Positions 11,786-57,835 are shown, counted from the first letter of the stretch. The stretch is DNA of 64,000 nucleotides from Glandiceps talaboti (GCF_964340395.1 NC_135551.1:1858501-1922500), one strand, 5' to 3'. Notes: a model not told the origin generated them from the letters alone. Made by a program: numbers and translations.

Positions 11786-11835
11786 AAAAAACCAAACAAA
11801 CAAACAAACAAAAAGAGGTGGACATATCCCAATCT
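11285..11835 (+). repeat. dispersed repeat family B with embedded (CA)n
   Basis: Blocks CTAGGGGGAGACCCCCTAGG, ACCTCTTACTGTTAAGAT and ATTGGCTTTAAGAG match 6340-6690. CTAGGGGGAGACCCCCTAG is a palindrome and occurs twice (about 11446 and 11687). A (CA)n run at 11717-11780, A10 and (CAAA)n interrupt the second copy. Confidence 0.75.
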
Positions 11836-12648
11836 CAAAAGCTCTTCCAGCTTAGGGTGACCTTTTTTCTTTTTTTTTCTCATCTCCAGTGGAATAGTCA
11901 GGCGGGGCGGGCGGGCGAAATAAAATAAAAAGGGGGGGGGGGGCAAGAAAAAAATCTGTATTTTTTCCGTTCTATTCTCTGTCCTTTCTGTCCTGTCAGT
12001 CGCTCTACGTACAACCTCTTTGCTCTTCTCTTTATTGAATTCCTTGTTACAGGCCTCTTTCCTTCATTTTAGCAAGGTTGACAAGTTCGTAGAACAACTT
12101 TGTAAGAAGATGAATACTTATCATCCTGATGGGTGTATATCTGTAGCCATGAACTATTGTGTGATTTTATCAGGAGTACTAATACATTCGTCCTATTAAT
12201 CAAAGCTAACAATTTTTTTCAAGTTATCCAATTTGAACTTCAGTATTGCGTGATTGTCATCAGTGTGCTAGAGGAATTTTCATTCATATAAAATCATTAC
12301 TTCTATGAAACATTTTTCTTCAGTGTGAACTTGTCAAAATAATCCACCAGATAACTGTAAACATTTCTAGAACTCAGAACTCCTTTTGGATTTACTGTTT
12401 AAAAGTAATTAAAAGTAATAATGTAAACATTGGAACGTTACGCATGTCATGGGTCATGAAACGCATTACCATTACGGAGTCGGTCATTTCCCCGATGATA
12501 CAACTGATTTAAAGCTAAAAATTGGTCAAGAAATTTTTTCTTTAGGAATGGAGTATGACTTTTACCAATTTTAAGCATAATTTTGAAAATGATAGAAATA
12601 TTCTGAACTATTATTACATTGCAGCAAAATGTACCGCGCGACGGCATT
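11836..12648. other. intergenic, nothing recognised
   Basis: Contains a G/C-rich patch (GGCGGGGCGGGCGGGCGAAA, about 11901-11920) next to a G-run at 11932-11942; a related GGGCGGGCGAAA occurs at about 13526. No gene seen. Confidence 0.45.
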
Positions 12649-12661
12649 AATTTCGAGCCCT
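12647..12661. mobile_element. solo end of a CAGGG-type transposon
   Basis: TTAATTTCGAGCCCTG matches the right termini at 15267-15282 and 42231-42246. I could not find a matching left end nearby, so this is probably a truncated copy. Confidence 0.45.
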
Positions 12662-13071
12662 GCGTCTGTTGGATAGATATTAAAAGTGGTTTCGTGTATT
12701 ACCATTAGTCAGATAGTAAGCTTAGATGTTTACACTGGTTATGGAAATATGTTAATTTGGCCACAGACAACTAAGAAGAGTTGTCTGTGATTTGGCAAAT
12801 ACCCAACCAGTTTCTTCTAGCTGTACACTAATTAATTCAAAGTTGGTATTAAAACTTGAATAACAATGATAACGGTGGGAATAAGACAAACAGACAGAGA
12901 AAACGATCGTTTTGATGGTAATATGTTATAATTAAAACTTTATTAACTTGAGATGTAGAGTAAAACAATAATAACATTATAAAGCCGGCAATCGCGAAAA
13001 AACCACCAAATTATATATTCGCCCTGGTCTGTATGAGTCACGCCAAAGTTGGTATTTTTATAAGTGTAACC

Positions 13072-13111
<40 letters not shown>

Positions 13112-14079
13112 CTCTTTTTTCCATGGAAACTATGGGTCGGTATAATTAAAAAAAAAATCATCTTTGTCTCTCCTTTATGGGAAGCCGTTCAGGCCAAAAA
13201 TATTTTTTTATTTCAGCTGTAGTATTTTATATTTTTCGTACTTACAAACTAATTTTAAGAGTTTATGTACTTTTATTCCATCTCCTTTCCCTCCTTTCAA
13301 TCATCTTTTTATTGGATTCCTGGAAACAAGCCCTTTCTCAGCTTCTCTTACACTCAGCCACCCCCCCCCCCCCCGGGCCCCCAATATTATTAAAGAAATG
13401 CTCTGTTCGTGAACAAGTGTCGTTGCTGCCATGACTGTAGATGATGTCGACAGACACAGTATCGGTGTCGAGAAACTTGTTTATTCTTGTCAGAGAGGAC
13501 GCTATTTCGCAACATATCAATCAAGGGCGGGCGAAAATTATAAGAACAGTTATTTTGAAAAATTGTTATTAGTCATTACTAACCTAGAGGGCCTTTCCAC
13601 GTTTTAAATGAGACACACAGACATATCACTTCCGCTCTATCAGTATCAAGAACAAGACTATAAGCTGTAGTATTGATACTAAAACCAATTTTATAGTGGT
13701 GTATCCATTGTACTAACGATAGGAGTGTGGAGTGAATAAGGTACGTTGGTTATACCTTATTGAATTTGTTGGATATAATCATCGGGCCAAAGTGTTGTAA
13801 AATTTCTGTTTTGCATGACCAAAACAAACTATGTCGAATTCATCGCTGTCATCAATGTAATGCAAATGTCACGAGAAATCTGTCTCCTTCTTAATTTCAA
13901 TATTATCTGCTTGTCCCTTACAATGGCTCGTCATATGCGACATTTCACACCATATACTGCATATCAGTAGTAGATTTTACGCTAAAATGATGACGGGCGT
14001 GGTTCACGACCCGTTGGCACTCACTGCGACTCACGCCGGTGAAGGTGTGGATGCGTGTATCGGTGTCTTGATGGAAACA
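12662..14079. other. intergenic; hairpin, poly-A and poly-C tracts
   Basis: A perfect 11-bp stem (CACAGACAACT at 12762-12772 and AGTTGTCTGTG at 12779-12789), a run of about 32 A at 13078-13109 and about 15 C at 13361-13374. No gene found. Confidence 0.5.
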
Positions 14080-14406
14080 TGAGGGTTATGCTCGAAATTA
14101 ACTTTTTTAGTTGGTACTTTTTAAAACTTGTAGTCAACAGGGAAGATTTGGTTGTCATTTTTTTCAGCATTTAATCATTTATGCATAAACAAAACATCAT
14201 AAGTAATAAATATTCTCATAACACCTGAGTTTTTTTCATGAAATTAGTGACATTCATATTATGCAAACATTTGACCTGTCCTAAAATACTACATGTAATA
14301 TCGTACTAGTATCATCGTAAGTAAATATCATATAAATGATTATTGTGTGTACCAAGCTCTTATTTTGCAATGGCATAACATGTACATAATAAATATACAC
14401 ATTCAG

Positions 14407-14483
<77 letters not shown>

Positions 14484-14500
14484 TAAACACCCCCCCCCTA

Positions 14501-14544
<44 letters not shown>

Positions 14545-15282
14545 AAACAGTTACTGGCCTCAAACATATATACAGGACGGGACTGAGAGATTGACAGAAA
14601 TGCACTTCAAAACGCTAACTAAATCGCTAGTCACATAGCAAAATTAAGTACTTTCCATGTTGTAGTTTATTTCACTGAATCAACTATGGTGTGACTTACA
14701 CATAATGATTAGTGGCTCATTCCATTTCGGGTGTGTGGGTTGCTTGTCAAACTTATAACATAAATGCTCTCAAATCTGAGCATTTATGCTATTTATTGTT
14801 ATTTACTTTGTAAAAGATAAAACGTCATACAATCAAAAATACACACGGTCACCATCAATTTCATTTTCCCTTAAATTAACAAATAACCTGCTATGACCCA
14901 ACCCTAGAGAGAAATGGTACGTGCCAAGGCAAGGTCCTGTCAAATCTTATCTGTGTTGTGTTTGAGTAGACGCTATGGCGTTTGTAACATCACATATAAC
15001 TTAATAAGCTACATGTATTTGTTTAATTTTACCAAGCCACTGTTCTTTATTACAAAGCAAGCAATATCAAACATGCCAGTCGTATCTAATCACATGTAGC
15101 TTTAGAGTCTAGCGCTCACGCTACATCGCCAGCTTGTCAGCAGGCCTTCCATGCATACGGTGGGTTGGCGTTCCCAGGATTTTCGTGTTAGTTAAGGATG
15201 ACTACCAGTTTTCGAACTTGGTAGTCATTTTGGAAAAACTGGTAGTCAATTGACGCGAGACTACCGCTAATTTCGAGCCCTG
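14080..15282. mobile_element. probable CAGGG-ended transposon with degenerate left end
   Basis: The right end is CTAATTTCGAGCCCTG. The left end, near 14080-14105, reads GAGGGTTATGCTCGAAATTA, a damaged inverted match. ATGGAAA lies outside both ends (about 14070 and 15283), a possible 7-8-bp target duplication as made by hAT elements. Inner motifs GGTAGTC and GTAGTCAA near the ends resemble those of the 40860-42246 element. It carries (CA)n tracts at 14408-14480 and 14504-14542 and no transposase frame. Confidence 0.5.
14408..14542. repeat. two (CA)n microsatellites
   Basis: Long CA runs at about 14408-14480 and 14504-14542, separated by ATGTATAAACAC and a C-run. Derived His-Thr frames are artefacts. 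Confidence 0.95.
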
Positions 15283-15817
15283 ATGGAAAGCATTTGTTTA
15301 CGATTTACTTTTAGCATGTATTAAGAAATCTCAACATGCATGTGCAAGCATATATAATTACAGAGTGTCTAGTGACCGGCGCCTGTCACCAGCATGGTAT
15401 AATGTATGCTCAAGATTTTTTCGGCATCACTTCGATGTGTATTGTATGAAAAGTACACGCTTGTTACCTTGTAAAAATGATTGCCTACGTACACGGAGTC
15501 GACAGATCTTTCAAAAGATGTCTAAAACGTGAGCAAACGTGATACTGAGATGACGCAGGAACAGTTACCTCCAGGAGGTTACACAACATATCGTTGGCCG
15601 ATACATGTATTTGTATTTTTTCGACCTAAACCAGTTAAGTTCTACATCGCTTTGTAATGTTATTGTTGCATTGTAAAGATTCAGTTTGCTTCATCATACA
15701 TTGTAGTTGTAGTATTTTTTCAATTTTTTAGTTCTCAATTAACTTGTCATGATATATCTTGCTTGTTTTGCTGTTAGAGACTACAGGAGGGAATCAAGTA
15801 TCACTGCTATATTGAAC
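15283..15817. other. intergenic, nothing recognised
   Basis: AT-rich single-copy sequence between two transposons. No coding or RNA signal seen. Confidence 0.45.
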
Positions 15818-17224
15818 CATAGACCCTCCACCAACTGGATAAGCAACTGCAGTATTTCCTTTGAAGCGATGTGCGTTTGCATACATTATGTATGATTAAT
15901 CCGATTACGTATAGCGGTAATGCAGACTTTCTGTCTGGGGTGTAAAAACCTCACAACGCTACCTAAATCGTACGTAAAATCTCACAAAAGACGAGAAGAG
16001 TTTATACGCAGTTATGCTAATTTATGTTGATAACCACAACACATCATGGCATGGCATGCCGTCTTCCAGTGAGGATCATGAATTTTCTGGTGTCTTTGAC
16101 GATGGTTTTTGATTTTTGTCAGCAATGTATACACAGGGAAGGACTTGATAGTTGAACGAGTGGATAGCAGCATTCATACTGTCGTACGCCATGTTTATAG
16201 GCAACACGAAGTACTTTCCTCTCCGCTAAATGGGTTCCCATGCCACAATTGCATCGTCCGAAGATACGTTATATCATGAAGCCATACAAAATCATGTAAA
16301 TGATAATGTACAATTATGAAGAAAATATGGATTTTTTCAATACGTAGACAGGCCGATAGTGGCCAAACTTATGCGACAAGCGTGAGAAAGATCGGAAGTT
16401 TAGATACAAATCTACAATTCAGCTTCTTTTGCCCAGACTATCGCATGAGACATTTTTAAATCAATGCCTGCCTCTAGAATTTGAAGAATGAATGTACAGT
16501 TTTGTGAAACACATAATCGATCGAACTGGTGTGTATATGAATTTCATACATTTCTACAATGCCAAGTATTTTTATGCCATTTTTTAATAGCCCTACATAA
16601 CACATTGGCACATGTACTACGCTCATGAACATAAAAGATTTGTACTTTTCAACTCAAAGAAGTCAAAAATGGGTTACAATTCATTCAAATATTAAAATTG
16701 AACCACAACTTGAAAGGTAATCTGCGTAAATACAATCTCTCAAGTCAAAGTTGGAGTACTTCTCATTTTCTCAGTTAGTTCGTCATGGATTGGCTGAGAA
16801 CGATGTAAGGTTTCAAATTCCGCAAAGACAATCGACTAGCAACCAGAAATTTGAAGTCTAGTACTCTAGTATGTTTTGGAGACGTGTCTTTGACGAAATG
16901 TATCGTTGTCTGTGAATACATCATCCGTGACAATAGAGGTAAAATGGCAACCATGCATTGGATGTTTACGTTTTATTTCGATGTAGTTGTGATAACATGC
17001 CTCCTCCTGATCAATGAAAACAGCCTAAAATATTAAAACGTGATAAAAAGCATCAATAAATAGACTCAAAATTTCATGAATCATTTCTGACTGAGAGAAA
17101 TCGGGTAACTAATGAAACACTACTCAAAACGTACTGCAACAATCACAAGCAATGGACAGCTTATGTAATCAATTCATCTTTTCATGCCATAGAACAACAA
17201 AATACACGACAAGACTATAGGGTC

Positions 17225-18795
17225 GTTCTCACTAGAGCCTTTTCGACGGTGTTGACAACGTTATTTATATCAATTTATGTCAACACCGTCGGAAAAAACG
17301 TGTCAGAACAGTTGACAACGTTGCTACAACGGCGGAGATTAACGCCGGTGTAAACAGCTGGACCTGCAACGGTGCGCCGACGCAAATTCCTCCAAACGTA
17401 GCGTGTGATGACGGCGTAAATGTCCTCTCGCGACGACATTCGTCTATATAACCACCTCTGACCTTTACTTCTGATCAGTGTTCACAAGGCCAACGACTGA
17501 TACAGATGGGATGGCAGAACAACGTGCGACTCCTATCATTATCATATAAGCTCTATTCACTGGCGTTAAAGCATTGTTCAGAAAGCCAAACAGCATGAAC
17601 ATGAAACGCATGGTCGATCGCCTACGGCGTCGTTCAAAATTCCTTGTATTATTATTTATTATTTAATTTCTTAAAAAGCGCACTACACTACATCTCAGTG
17701 CTCTTTACATAACGAAAAAGATTGCATATAAAAGGTACCGATTAATAAAATACTAAAAAAAATGCCATACAATAAAGTACTACAATGCGTCATGCAAAAA
17801 AAAAATATGGGGAAAAAATAATTAAAATGCCATAAACAAAGCGGAGAGAAAAAAATTAAAATCTTACACTCCATAATGAACTTTAAAAAGATGGGTTTTC
17901 AGGGTGTGTTTAAAAGATTCAATAGAACAATTAGGAGTGATTTTAAAAGGTAGTTTATTCCATAGGATTGGTGCTGCGATGGAAAAGGCACGGAAACCAT
18001 AGTTTTTGGTTGTTGTGTTGGTGTCGTGTCTTGATAAAAGTAATCCTTCCGATGAACGAAGTGTGCGCCTAGGAACTCTGATGTCTATTAGCGAGCATAG
18101 ATAATCTGGACATTTGCCGGAGATAATTTTATATGTCAGGAGAATGATCTTGAATTGAATTCGTTTCTCAACAGGCAGCCGATGTAAATTACGTAGAACA
18201 GGTGTTATGTGATCGAATTTCTTTGTACAGGTAATGAGTCGTGCAGCGGCGTTCTGTACAGATTGTATCTTTTGAAATTGGTAGTTGTTGATTCCGTATA
18301 GCATAGTATTGCAGTAATCTAGTCGCGATGTGACAAACGCATGTATTAACTTCTCCGCTGTTGGAACGTCGATCAAGCAACGGATTTTGCCAATCCTGTA
18401 TAATGCAAAGTATGCTGATTTGCAGATGTTATTTACTTGACTTGTCATGAAACCATCCGAATCTAACATGACACCAAGATTTTGGTATACCCATTAGTGA
18501 CCAAAGGAAGCAACTCTTGTTCATGAACATGATCCAGAAGACGACTAAAGCGTTGGACACGTCTTGATCGCATATGAAAGTGAAGCAACATGATGCACAT
18601 CCGCCATTCTTGTTTACCATGCGTTGTAACATATACATATATTGATCCGTAGAGGGCGCGTTACGCCGGCGATTCTCCCAAAACAACGACCGAAATGACT
18701 GCTTGTGGACGCCAGTACGGATTAAGAGTTAATCCGTCGGTGTTTACCGATCAAACAACGTTGCATTTCAACAACGTCGTTGCACTAGTGAGAAC
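17225..18795. mobile_element. 1.57-kb inverted-repeat element nested in the outer element
   Basis: The ends are GTTCTCACTAG and CTAGTGAGAAC (17225-17235 and 18785-18795), with looser complementarity further in (ACAACGTT motifs). Just inside the left end is a 14-bp perfect stem (CGACGGTGTTGACA at 17244-17257 with TGTCAACACCGTCG at 17279-17292). Just inside the right end is a small stem CGGATTAA/TTAATCCG. GC content is higher than in the flanks. Outer few bases differ, so the exact boundary and target duplication are unclear. Confidence 0.5.
17641..18484 (-). pseudogene. CR1/L2-type LINE reverse transcriptase, 3' fragment
   Basis: The minus-strand frame from about 18481 to the stop at 17864 (201 codons from an internal Met at 18469) carries the C-terminal signature of CR1/L2-clade reverse transcriptases. 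In order: NLGVMLDSD, HAFVTSRLDYCN, LLYG-like MLYG, QNAAARLIT, FDHITPVLRNLHRLPV, RIQFKIILLTYK, then an AFSIAAPILWNKLP segment and FKHTLKTHLFK near the end. The catalytic YxDD region and endonuclease are missing, so it is 5'-truncated, as LINE insertions usually are. The short 3' tail (17641-17863) ends in a TAA/TTA-rich run. The frame is intact, suggesting a fairly young insertion. It lies within the nested element 17225-18795. Confidence 0.85.
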
Positions 18796-19040
18796 ATGGT
18801 ATATGTATGTATTTACCTAAAATACTATATATCTTGTTGGGGTCTTCAATCAGTTCTAAACTTCGAAATGGTCAGAAAATTTCGTCAAAAACATGTCAGA
18901 TAGCTAGCAACTATCACTGATTCATAGTGAGTGTACACAACTCGGAAACATAATGTATGCAAACACACATCGTACAATAAACATTTAGAGATCCTTTGAT
19001 GTTTACCGCAGTTGCGTATCCTGTTGGTGGAGGGTCTATG

Positions 19041-19385
19041 AGTATGATTGAACAAACTCAAATGGGAATTACTTTAAGACTGACACACTAATTAACGCTT
19101 AATCGCAATATCCAGGCAATCAGACATTCATAAATACAAAGTGATAACCCCAAGTAAAGACTGTTAGTGTTATCGACATTCATTATATCTCTAAACACTG
19201 CCACTATGGAACTCACTACACGTACCTCAAGAAGTTCGCTGTGTACCCAACATACCTGTATAAGCCTTGAAAACTGTACTGAATGCTATTAACACTAGGG
19301 CTCCTTAGTACTTTGATTGTGTTGCCCCACACGCTACACTTGACTACGTACGCAACATACAACCAGTATTGGTGCTTGTACGTCT
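19041..19385. other. intergenic, nothing recognised
   Basis: Single-copy sequence with no gene or repeat seen. Confidence 0.45.
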
Positions 19386-19443
19386 ATGATACAGATACAG
19401 ATACAGATACAGATACAGATACAGATACAGATACAGATACAGA
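19386..19443. repeat. (ACAGAT)n hexanucleotide repeat
   Basis: Nine exact copies of ATACAG. Confidence 0.95.
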
Positions 19444-19717
19444 ACTACACATCTACCTGTAATAGTAATACAGGTCGACATCAACATGTTCGTTAGTACA
19501 CAGACTGTGGTTAAGTACTATGCCTTGACTATGTTTCCCACCCCAACCCTACTTAGCACTTGCCATTTTAAGTGTATTTCACCTGTTTCTATTTTATAGA
19601 ATCGTAACAAGCAAAAATATACAACACCCCAAAAACTATACACACTAGTATGAATGTAATGGATGCAACAAACTTTAGTTTTTAGATTAATTACCTTTAC
19701 CCATTGCACATGGATCG

Positions 19718-19843
19718 TGTGTGTATCGTGTGTGTGTGTGTGTGTGTGTGCATGTATCGTGTGTGTGAGTGTGTGTGTGTGTGTATCGTGTGTGTGTGTG
19801 TGCATGTATTGTGTGTGTGTGTGTGTGTGTGCATGTATCATGT

Positions 19844-19881
<38 letters not shown>

Positions 19882-19918
19882 ATCATCTGTGTGTGTGCAT
19901 GTATCGTGTGTGTGTAAA
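19718..19918. repeat. (GT)n with ATC/CATGTATC interruptions
   Basis: About 200 bp of GTGT runs broken at intervals by GTATCGTG, CATGTATC and similar. Cys-Val and His-Thr frames here are artefacts. Confidence 0.95.
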
Positions 19919-20125
19919 CAACTTAAACTCAAAAACTTCTTGACCTATTACCTTTGTATTTGGCGGGGACATTACTTTTGGTGTCTAGTTGGAAAATTGT
20001 TCAGGACAAAATGATTGCATCACAGGTGTGAGATTTGGGTAAAAAAAAATGTCATTTTTAGCACAACTGAACTTGTAAGGTTCAGTAGTGCTGTAGGCAT
20101 GGCAAAGTGTCTGTCTGTCTGTTTG
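19909..20125 (+). repeat. dispersed repeat family A, 5' portion
   Basis: GTAAACAACTTAAACTCAAA, then TAGTTGGAAAATTGTTCA, then TTTAGCACAACTGAAC and (CTGT)n. The inverted equivalent is at 63080-63290 (TTTTTACTTTTAAGTTGTTT, CAATTTCCCAACTGGACAC, CAGACAGACAG). Confidence 0.7.
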
Positions 20126-20149
20126 TCTGTGTGGATGATGTTTGCATCA

Positions 20150-20960
20150 GAAGTCACGTTAATGTGTTATTTGTGCGTATTTGATGCCATATTTGACACT
20201 TGGGACACATTTTTTTATGTATGCTTCATAGACAGGGGACAAATGGGGCTTACTGTTGGCAAACGTATGGTTATCATCCTTGCTTTGAAGTTGTAGAACA
20301 AGACATCTAAGATTTAGTCTGTTCTTCTTGTAACTATTTTCTAAATCTCAATGTGCAGTGTGACCTGTGAAATTTGAATATGACCCATCATATGCATAAC
20401 GTTTCAACAGTTTCATGTGACCCATGACCATTTCCTGATGTGGAGAGCACGTCTTGGGTAGTTTAGAAACTTCACGATATTATTGTTACTTATCCATGTG
20501 AGTGATTACTTATTAACAGACGTGGTTAGAAAGGGTTTCCATTGACAGCATTGTCATTATGGTGAAGCGTCTTCCCTCATTGGATGATCAAATAGACCAC
20601 ATCAGTGGACAGTCTGTACTGAAAACTTCACTTAGATAAATGAAAACTGCCACGTCACCATTTCATTCTCACGAAAACTGAAACTTTTTTTTTTGAGCTT
20701 CATTACTAGATTGAACACAGTACGTGAATTTACCGTTCACTACACCATGCTCTTCGTCTGAGGTGAACATGGTTCACACGTTATGGCATCGTTCAAGAAA
20801 AAAGAATATCTTGGTGTATACTGAGTTAACAGTTCTCTTCAGTGACACAAAATTTGTATCAAAGGCTTTTACAACTGTGTCTCTTTCAAATTAAAAGTTC
20901 ACACTGCCATTCGTGTCATGGAAGTTAGTTTGTGCACTGCAGTATTTACTGTTGAATCGT
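20150..20960 (+). repeat. about 0.8-kb segment shared with the transposon at 40860-42246
   Basis: Collinear with 41020-41785, same strand. Shared blocks include ATGCCATATTTGACA, CCATTTCCTGATGTGGAGA, CGTCTTGGGTAGTTTAGAAA, ACTTATTAACAGACG, CACCATTTCATTCTCAC, ACGTGAATTTACC, GGCATCGTTCAAGAA and AACTGTGTCTCT. Divergence is moderate, with small indels. I see no inverted-repeat ends around this copy. Confidence 0.85.
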
Positions 20961-21229
20961 AGAGTAGATATATATTAATATTCATGAATAAATTAATGGA
21001 CAATCACAGTACGTGATGTACAATCAAAGTAGCCAACGAAAACGTTAATGCTAAACTCAATCTTTGCCCATTGATTTTTCAATCACACTTTTTGATTAGT
21101 TTTCTCAGGAAAGCTAAACTTTAATAGGTTGAAATTTTTGTTGCCGTGATTTCGTATTTATGTACAAGTGCGTAGTCTTGCTAAACAGTAATTTTCAGAT
21201 CAGTTGGTATTTAAACTACGTTTCTGAGC

Positions 21230-21365
21230 TCCCTTTATAAAAACGCTGTACAAATTGGACGTGGACGTCAGCGTTCGCCCGGCCATGTTCAACGTAACTG
21301 ACTATTAAAGTGAAGCTCAATCATAATAATGGCGGCTGTCAAAATCGAAGACGCAATTTGATTGT
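21230..21365 (+). promoter_or_regulatory. candidate TFG promoter and first exon
   Basis: TATAAAAA at 21236-21243, a CRE-like GACGTCA at 21264-21270, a CpG-richer patch, and ATAATGGCGGC at 21325-21335 resembling the YY1 site common just downstream of animal start sites. That ATG opens an 11-codon frame ending TGA at 21361. The first TFG coding exon starts at a splice acceptor (23560), so an upstream non-coding exon must exist. I could not identify its donor. Confidence 0.25.
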
Positions 21366-22309
21366 GTTGTTATTTCAATGAGTTTATTCAGCAAGAATGT
21401 GATGATCGTAATTTTTACCGGTACAACTTACAGCCTACAATGAAACCATGGTAGTAGTACTGCTAACTTAGCTTGTAACAGTGACTCGATTCCATGTTCC
21501 GTATTCCGTGTTCCATACCGTGTTGTGAGGTCGTGTTATGGGGGACATTTCTAAATACACGAAACCAGTTATTGAATGTGTAGTGGATATTCAGTTTGAA
21601 AAATTAAAATCCTGAACTTTATTTTGCGAGTGTTTTTGTCATTTCTTAGTAACTGTATCATGTTTAACATTTATGTCAACCTGGAAGTACATGGACACGA
21701 AAATAGACAAAGTGACTTTTACAATTAGTAACGAAATTTTACTCTAACTGCTGGTAACCTTCAAGTTTATTTATTTTTATGTTGTAAATACATTCTAATA
21801 TGCTCTAAGGACGACACTATTAAGACTTGCTCTATAGGAAAGTAATTTTTTTGTCTTTTAAAAATGCAATAGTCAGATCAATGTGTACCAGAAATGTTAT
21901 GTAGTATTTAACCTAGAAATAAGACCACATCATATCTTATTACCCTCCCCCCCAAAAAAAAATTAAGACAAACTAATCAAAGAAAGCAACAAAAAACAAA
22001 GAAGAAGCTCCAAAACATAAAAAAAAGAACAAAATTACAGTATGGAGCTGATGATGCACAAACAACTACAAAGAAATAGACAGTTCAATTGGAACACAGT
22101 GTTTGAAATAAATATGGGGTTTGAAAAGGTGAATTAGAAGTAGAGCAAAAACTAAGAGAGATAAAGAGCCTAAGTCAACAAGTGAAAGCACTTAAAGACA
22201 GGACCACCAAATTTTTGGCAGGACCACTGTGTTACATGTATCAATTTTACTAGTCCTGTGGGATAGTTTACTAGTCCTGTGGGATAGTGAGTTTTTTACT
22301 CCAGTGTCG
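21366..22309. other. upstream TFG region, nothing recognised
   Basis: AT-rich sequence with purine-rich A-tracts near 21955-22030. Probably part of the 5' intron if the promoter call is right. No gene seen. Confidence 0.4.
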
Positions 22310-23460
22310 AACCCTGCAGATCGGTCTGAAATTTGGTGGGAACATTCCTAAGGGTGTTTAGATTAAGAATTGTTCATGACATGATGATGCCATCAGTGAT
22401 ATGCAAATTAGGGCTAAAAATGTGTCTTTTTGGTCAAAAATCTTTAATTCCAAAACTACTGAGCAGATTGGGCTGAAATTTAATGGGGATACATCTGGAG
22501 GTGTGTAGATGAAGAAATATTAAGCATATTATGATCTCATCAGTGATATGCAAATTAGGTTTAAAAATGTGAATTTTGGTCAAAAACTTGTATCTCAAAA
22601 AGTACTTGGTCAGTGAGACTGAAACTTGGTAAGATGTTTCGGAAAGTGTTATTCTGCAGATTTTCATCAAAACATTTTGACAAAATTGGCCATAGCAACC
22701 ATGACCACGCCCTTAGCAACAACCAAATGGCAGTATATTTTGGTTAAATAACATCTTCTGGTAGGCAAGAGAGTAAACATTCAAAAAATATATGCAAATA
22801 TCCCTAGCAACCATGACCACGCCCATAGCAACAGCCAAATGGTCGTGTATTTCACAAAGATAACAACAGGGATTAATAGACAATTGAATAAACATTAAAA
22901 AATGTATGCAAATTTGCCTAGCAACAAGACCACGCCCATAGCAACATCCAAATGATCACGTATATTGCAAAGATACAGGAATTGAAAGACAAATGAATAA
23001 ACATTCATAAAATGTATGCAAATGTGCCTAGCAACAAGACCACGTCCATAGCAACAGCCAAATGATCACATATATTGTGAAGATAACAGTTGGGATTAAT
23101 AGGCAAATGAATAAACATTCATAACATGTATGTAAATGTGCCTAGCAACAAGATCACGCCCATAGCAACAGTCAAATGATCACGTTTATTGCAAAGATAA
23201 TATCAGGAATTCATACACAGGTGAGCAAAAACATTCTAAAATGTATGCAAATATATATAGCAACATGACCACGCCCATAGAATCAGCCAAATGATCATGT
23301 ATATCGCAAAGATAGCAACATGGTTGGATAGGCAACTGGATTCAGCAAATGAACACCTATTGTTAGCATGGACTAGCATATGGATAAACATTTTTAAAAA
23401 CTGTACAGTTGTGCTACATACAACGCCATTGCTTGGCTTGTGCATGGTGTAATGAACAAC
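22310..23460 (+). repeat. dispersed repeat family A, long copy with internal about 115-bp tandem units
   Basis: Starts with the CTACTGAGCAGATTGGGCTG block, then units of the type CCTAGCAACAAGACCACGCC - CATAGCAACAGCCAAATGAT - cAAAGATAACA - GAATAAACATTCA - TGTATGCAAAT, about six times to 23345. The same composite, same order and orientation, is at 34085-34975. Both end in GCATGGACTAGCATATGGAT and TACAGTTGTGCTAC/TACAGTTGTTCTAC. Confidence 0.85.
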
Positions 23461-23560
23461 ATGTTCTTGGCATGCTGTTGTTACAAGCAATCAAACTTTA
23501 CCAGTATCCAAACATCTCAGTTGAAAAGATAAACATTAAAATGTATTTTTTGTTCTACAG

Positions 23561-57835
<34,275 letters not shown>

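Larger units (their letters stand above)
15818..19040. mobile_element. 3.2-kb inverted-repeat element (outer layer of a nest)
   Basis: The ends start CATAGACCCTCCACCAAC and are complementary over about 37 bp with three differences (15818-15854 and 19004-19040). A further inner match is present (GCGTTTGCATACATTATGT on the left, ACATAATGTATGCAAACACA on the right). ATTGAAC abuts the left end (15811-15817) and lies 6 bp beyond the right end (19047-19053). Family not identified. The left arm (15.8-17.2 kb) holds no credible frame. A second element splits it at 17225-18795. Confidence 0.7.

Noticed and set aside
20015-20296. 93-codon frame with hydrophobic segments
   Set aside because: Lies across family A and the 0.8-kb shared segment; composition is ordinary AT-rich noise and it is not conserved in the second copy.
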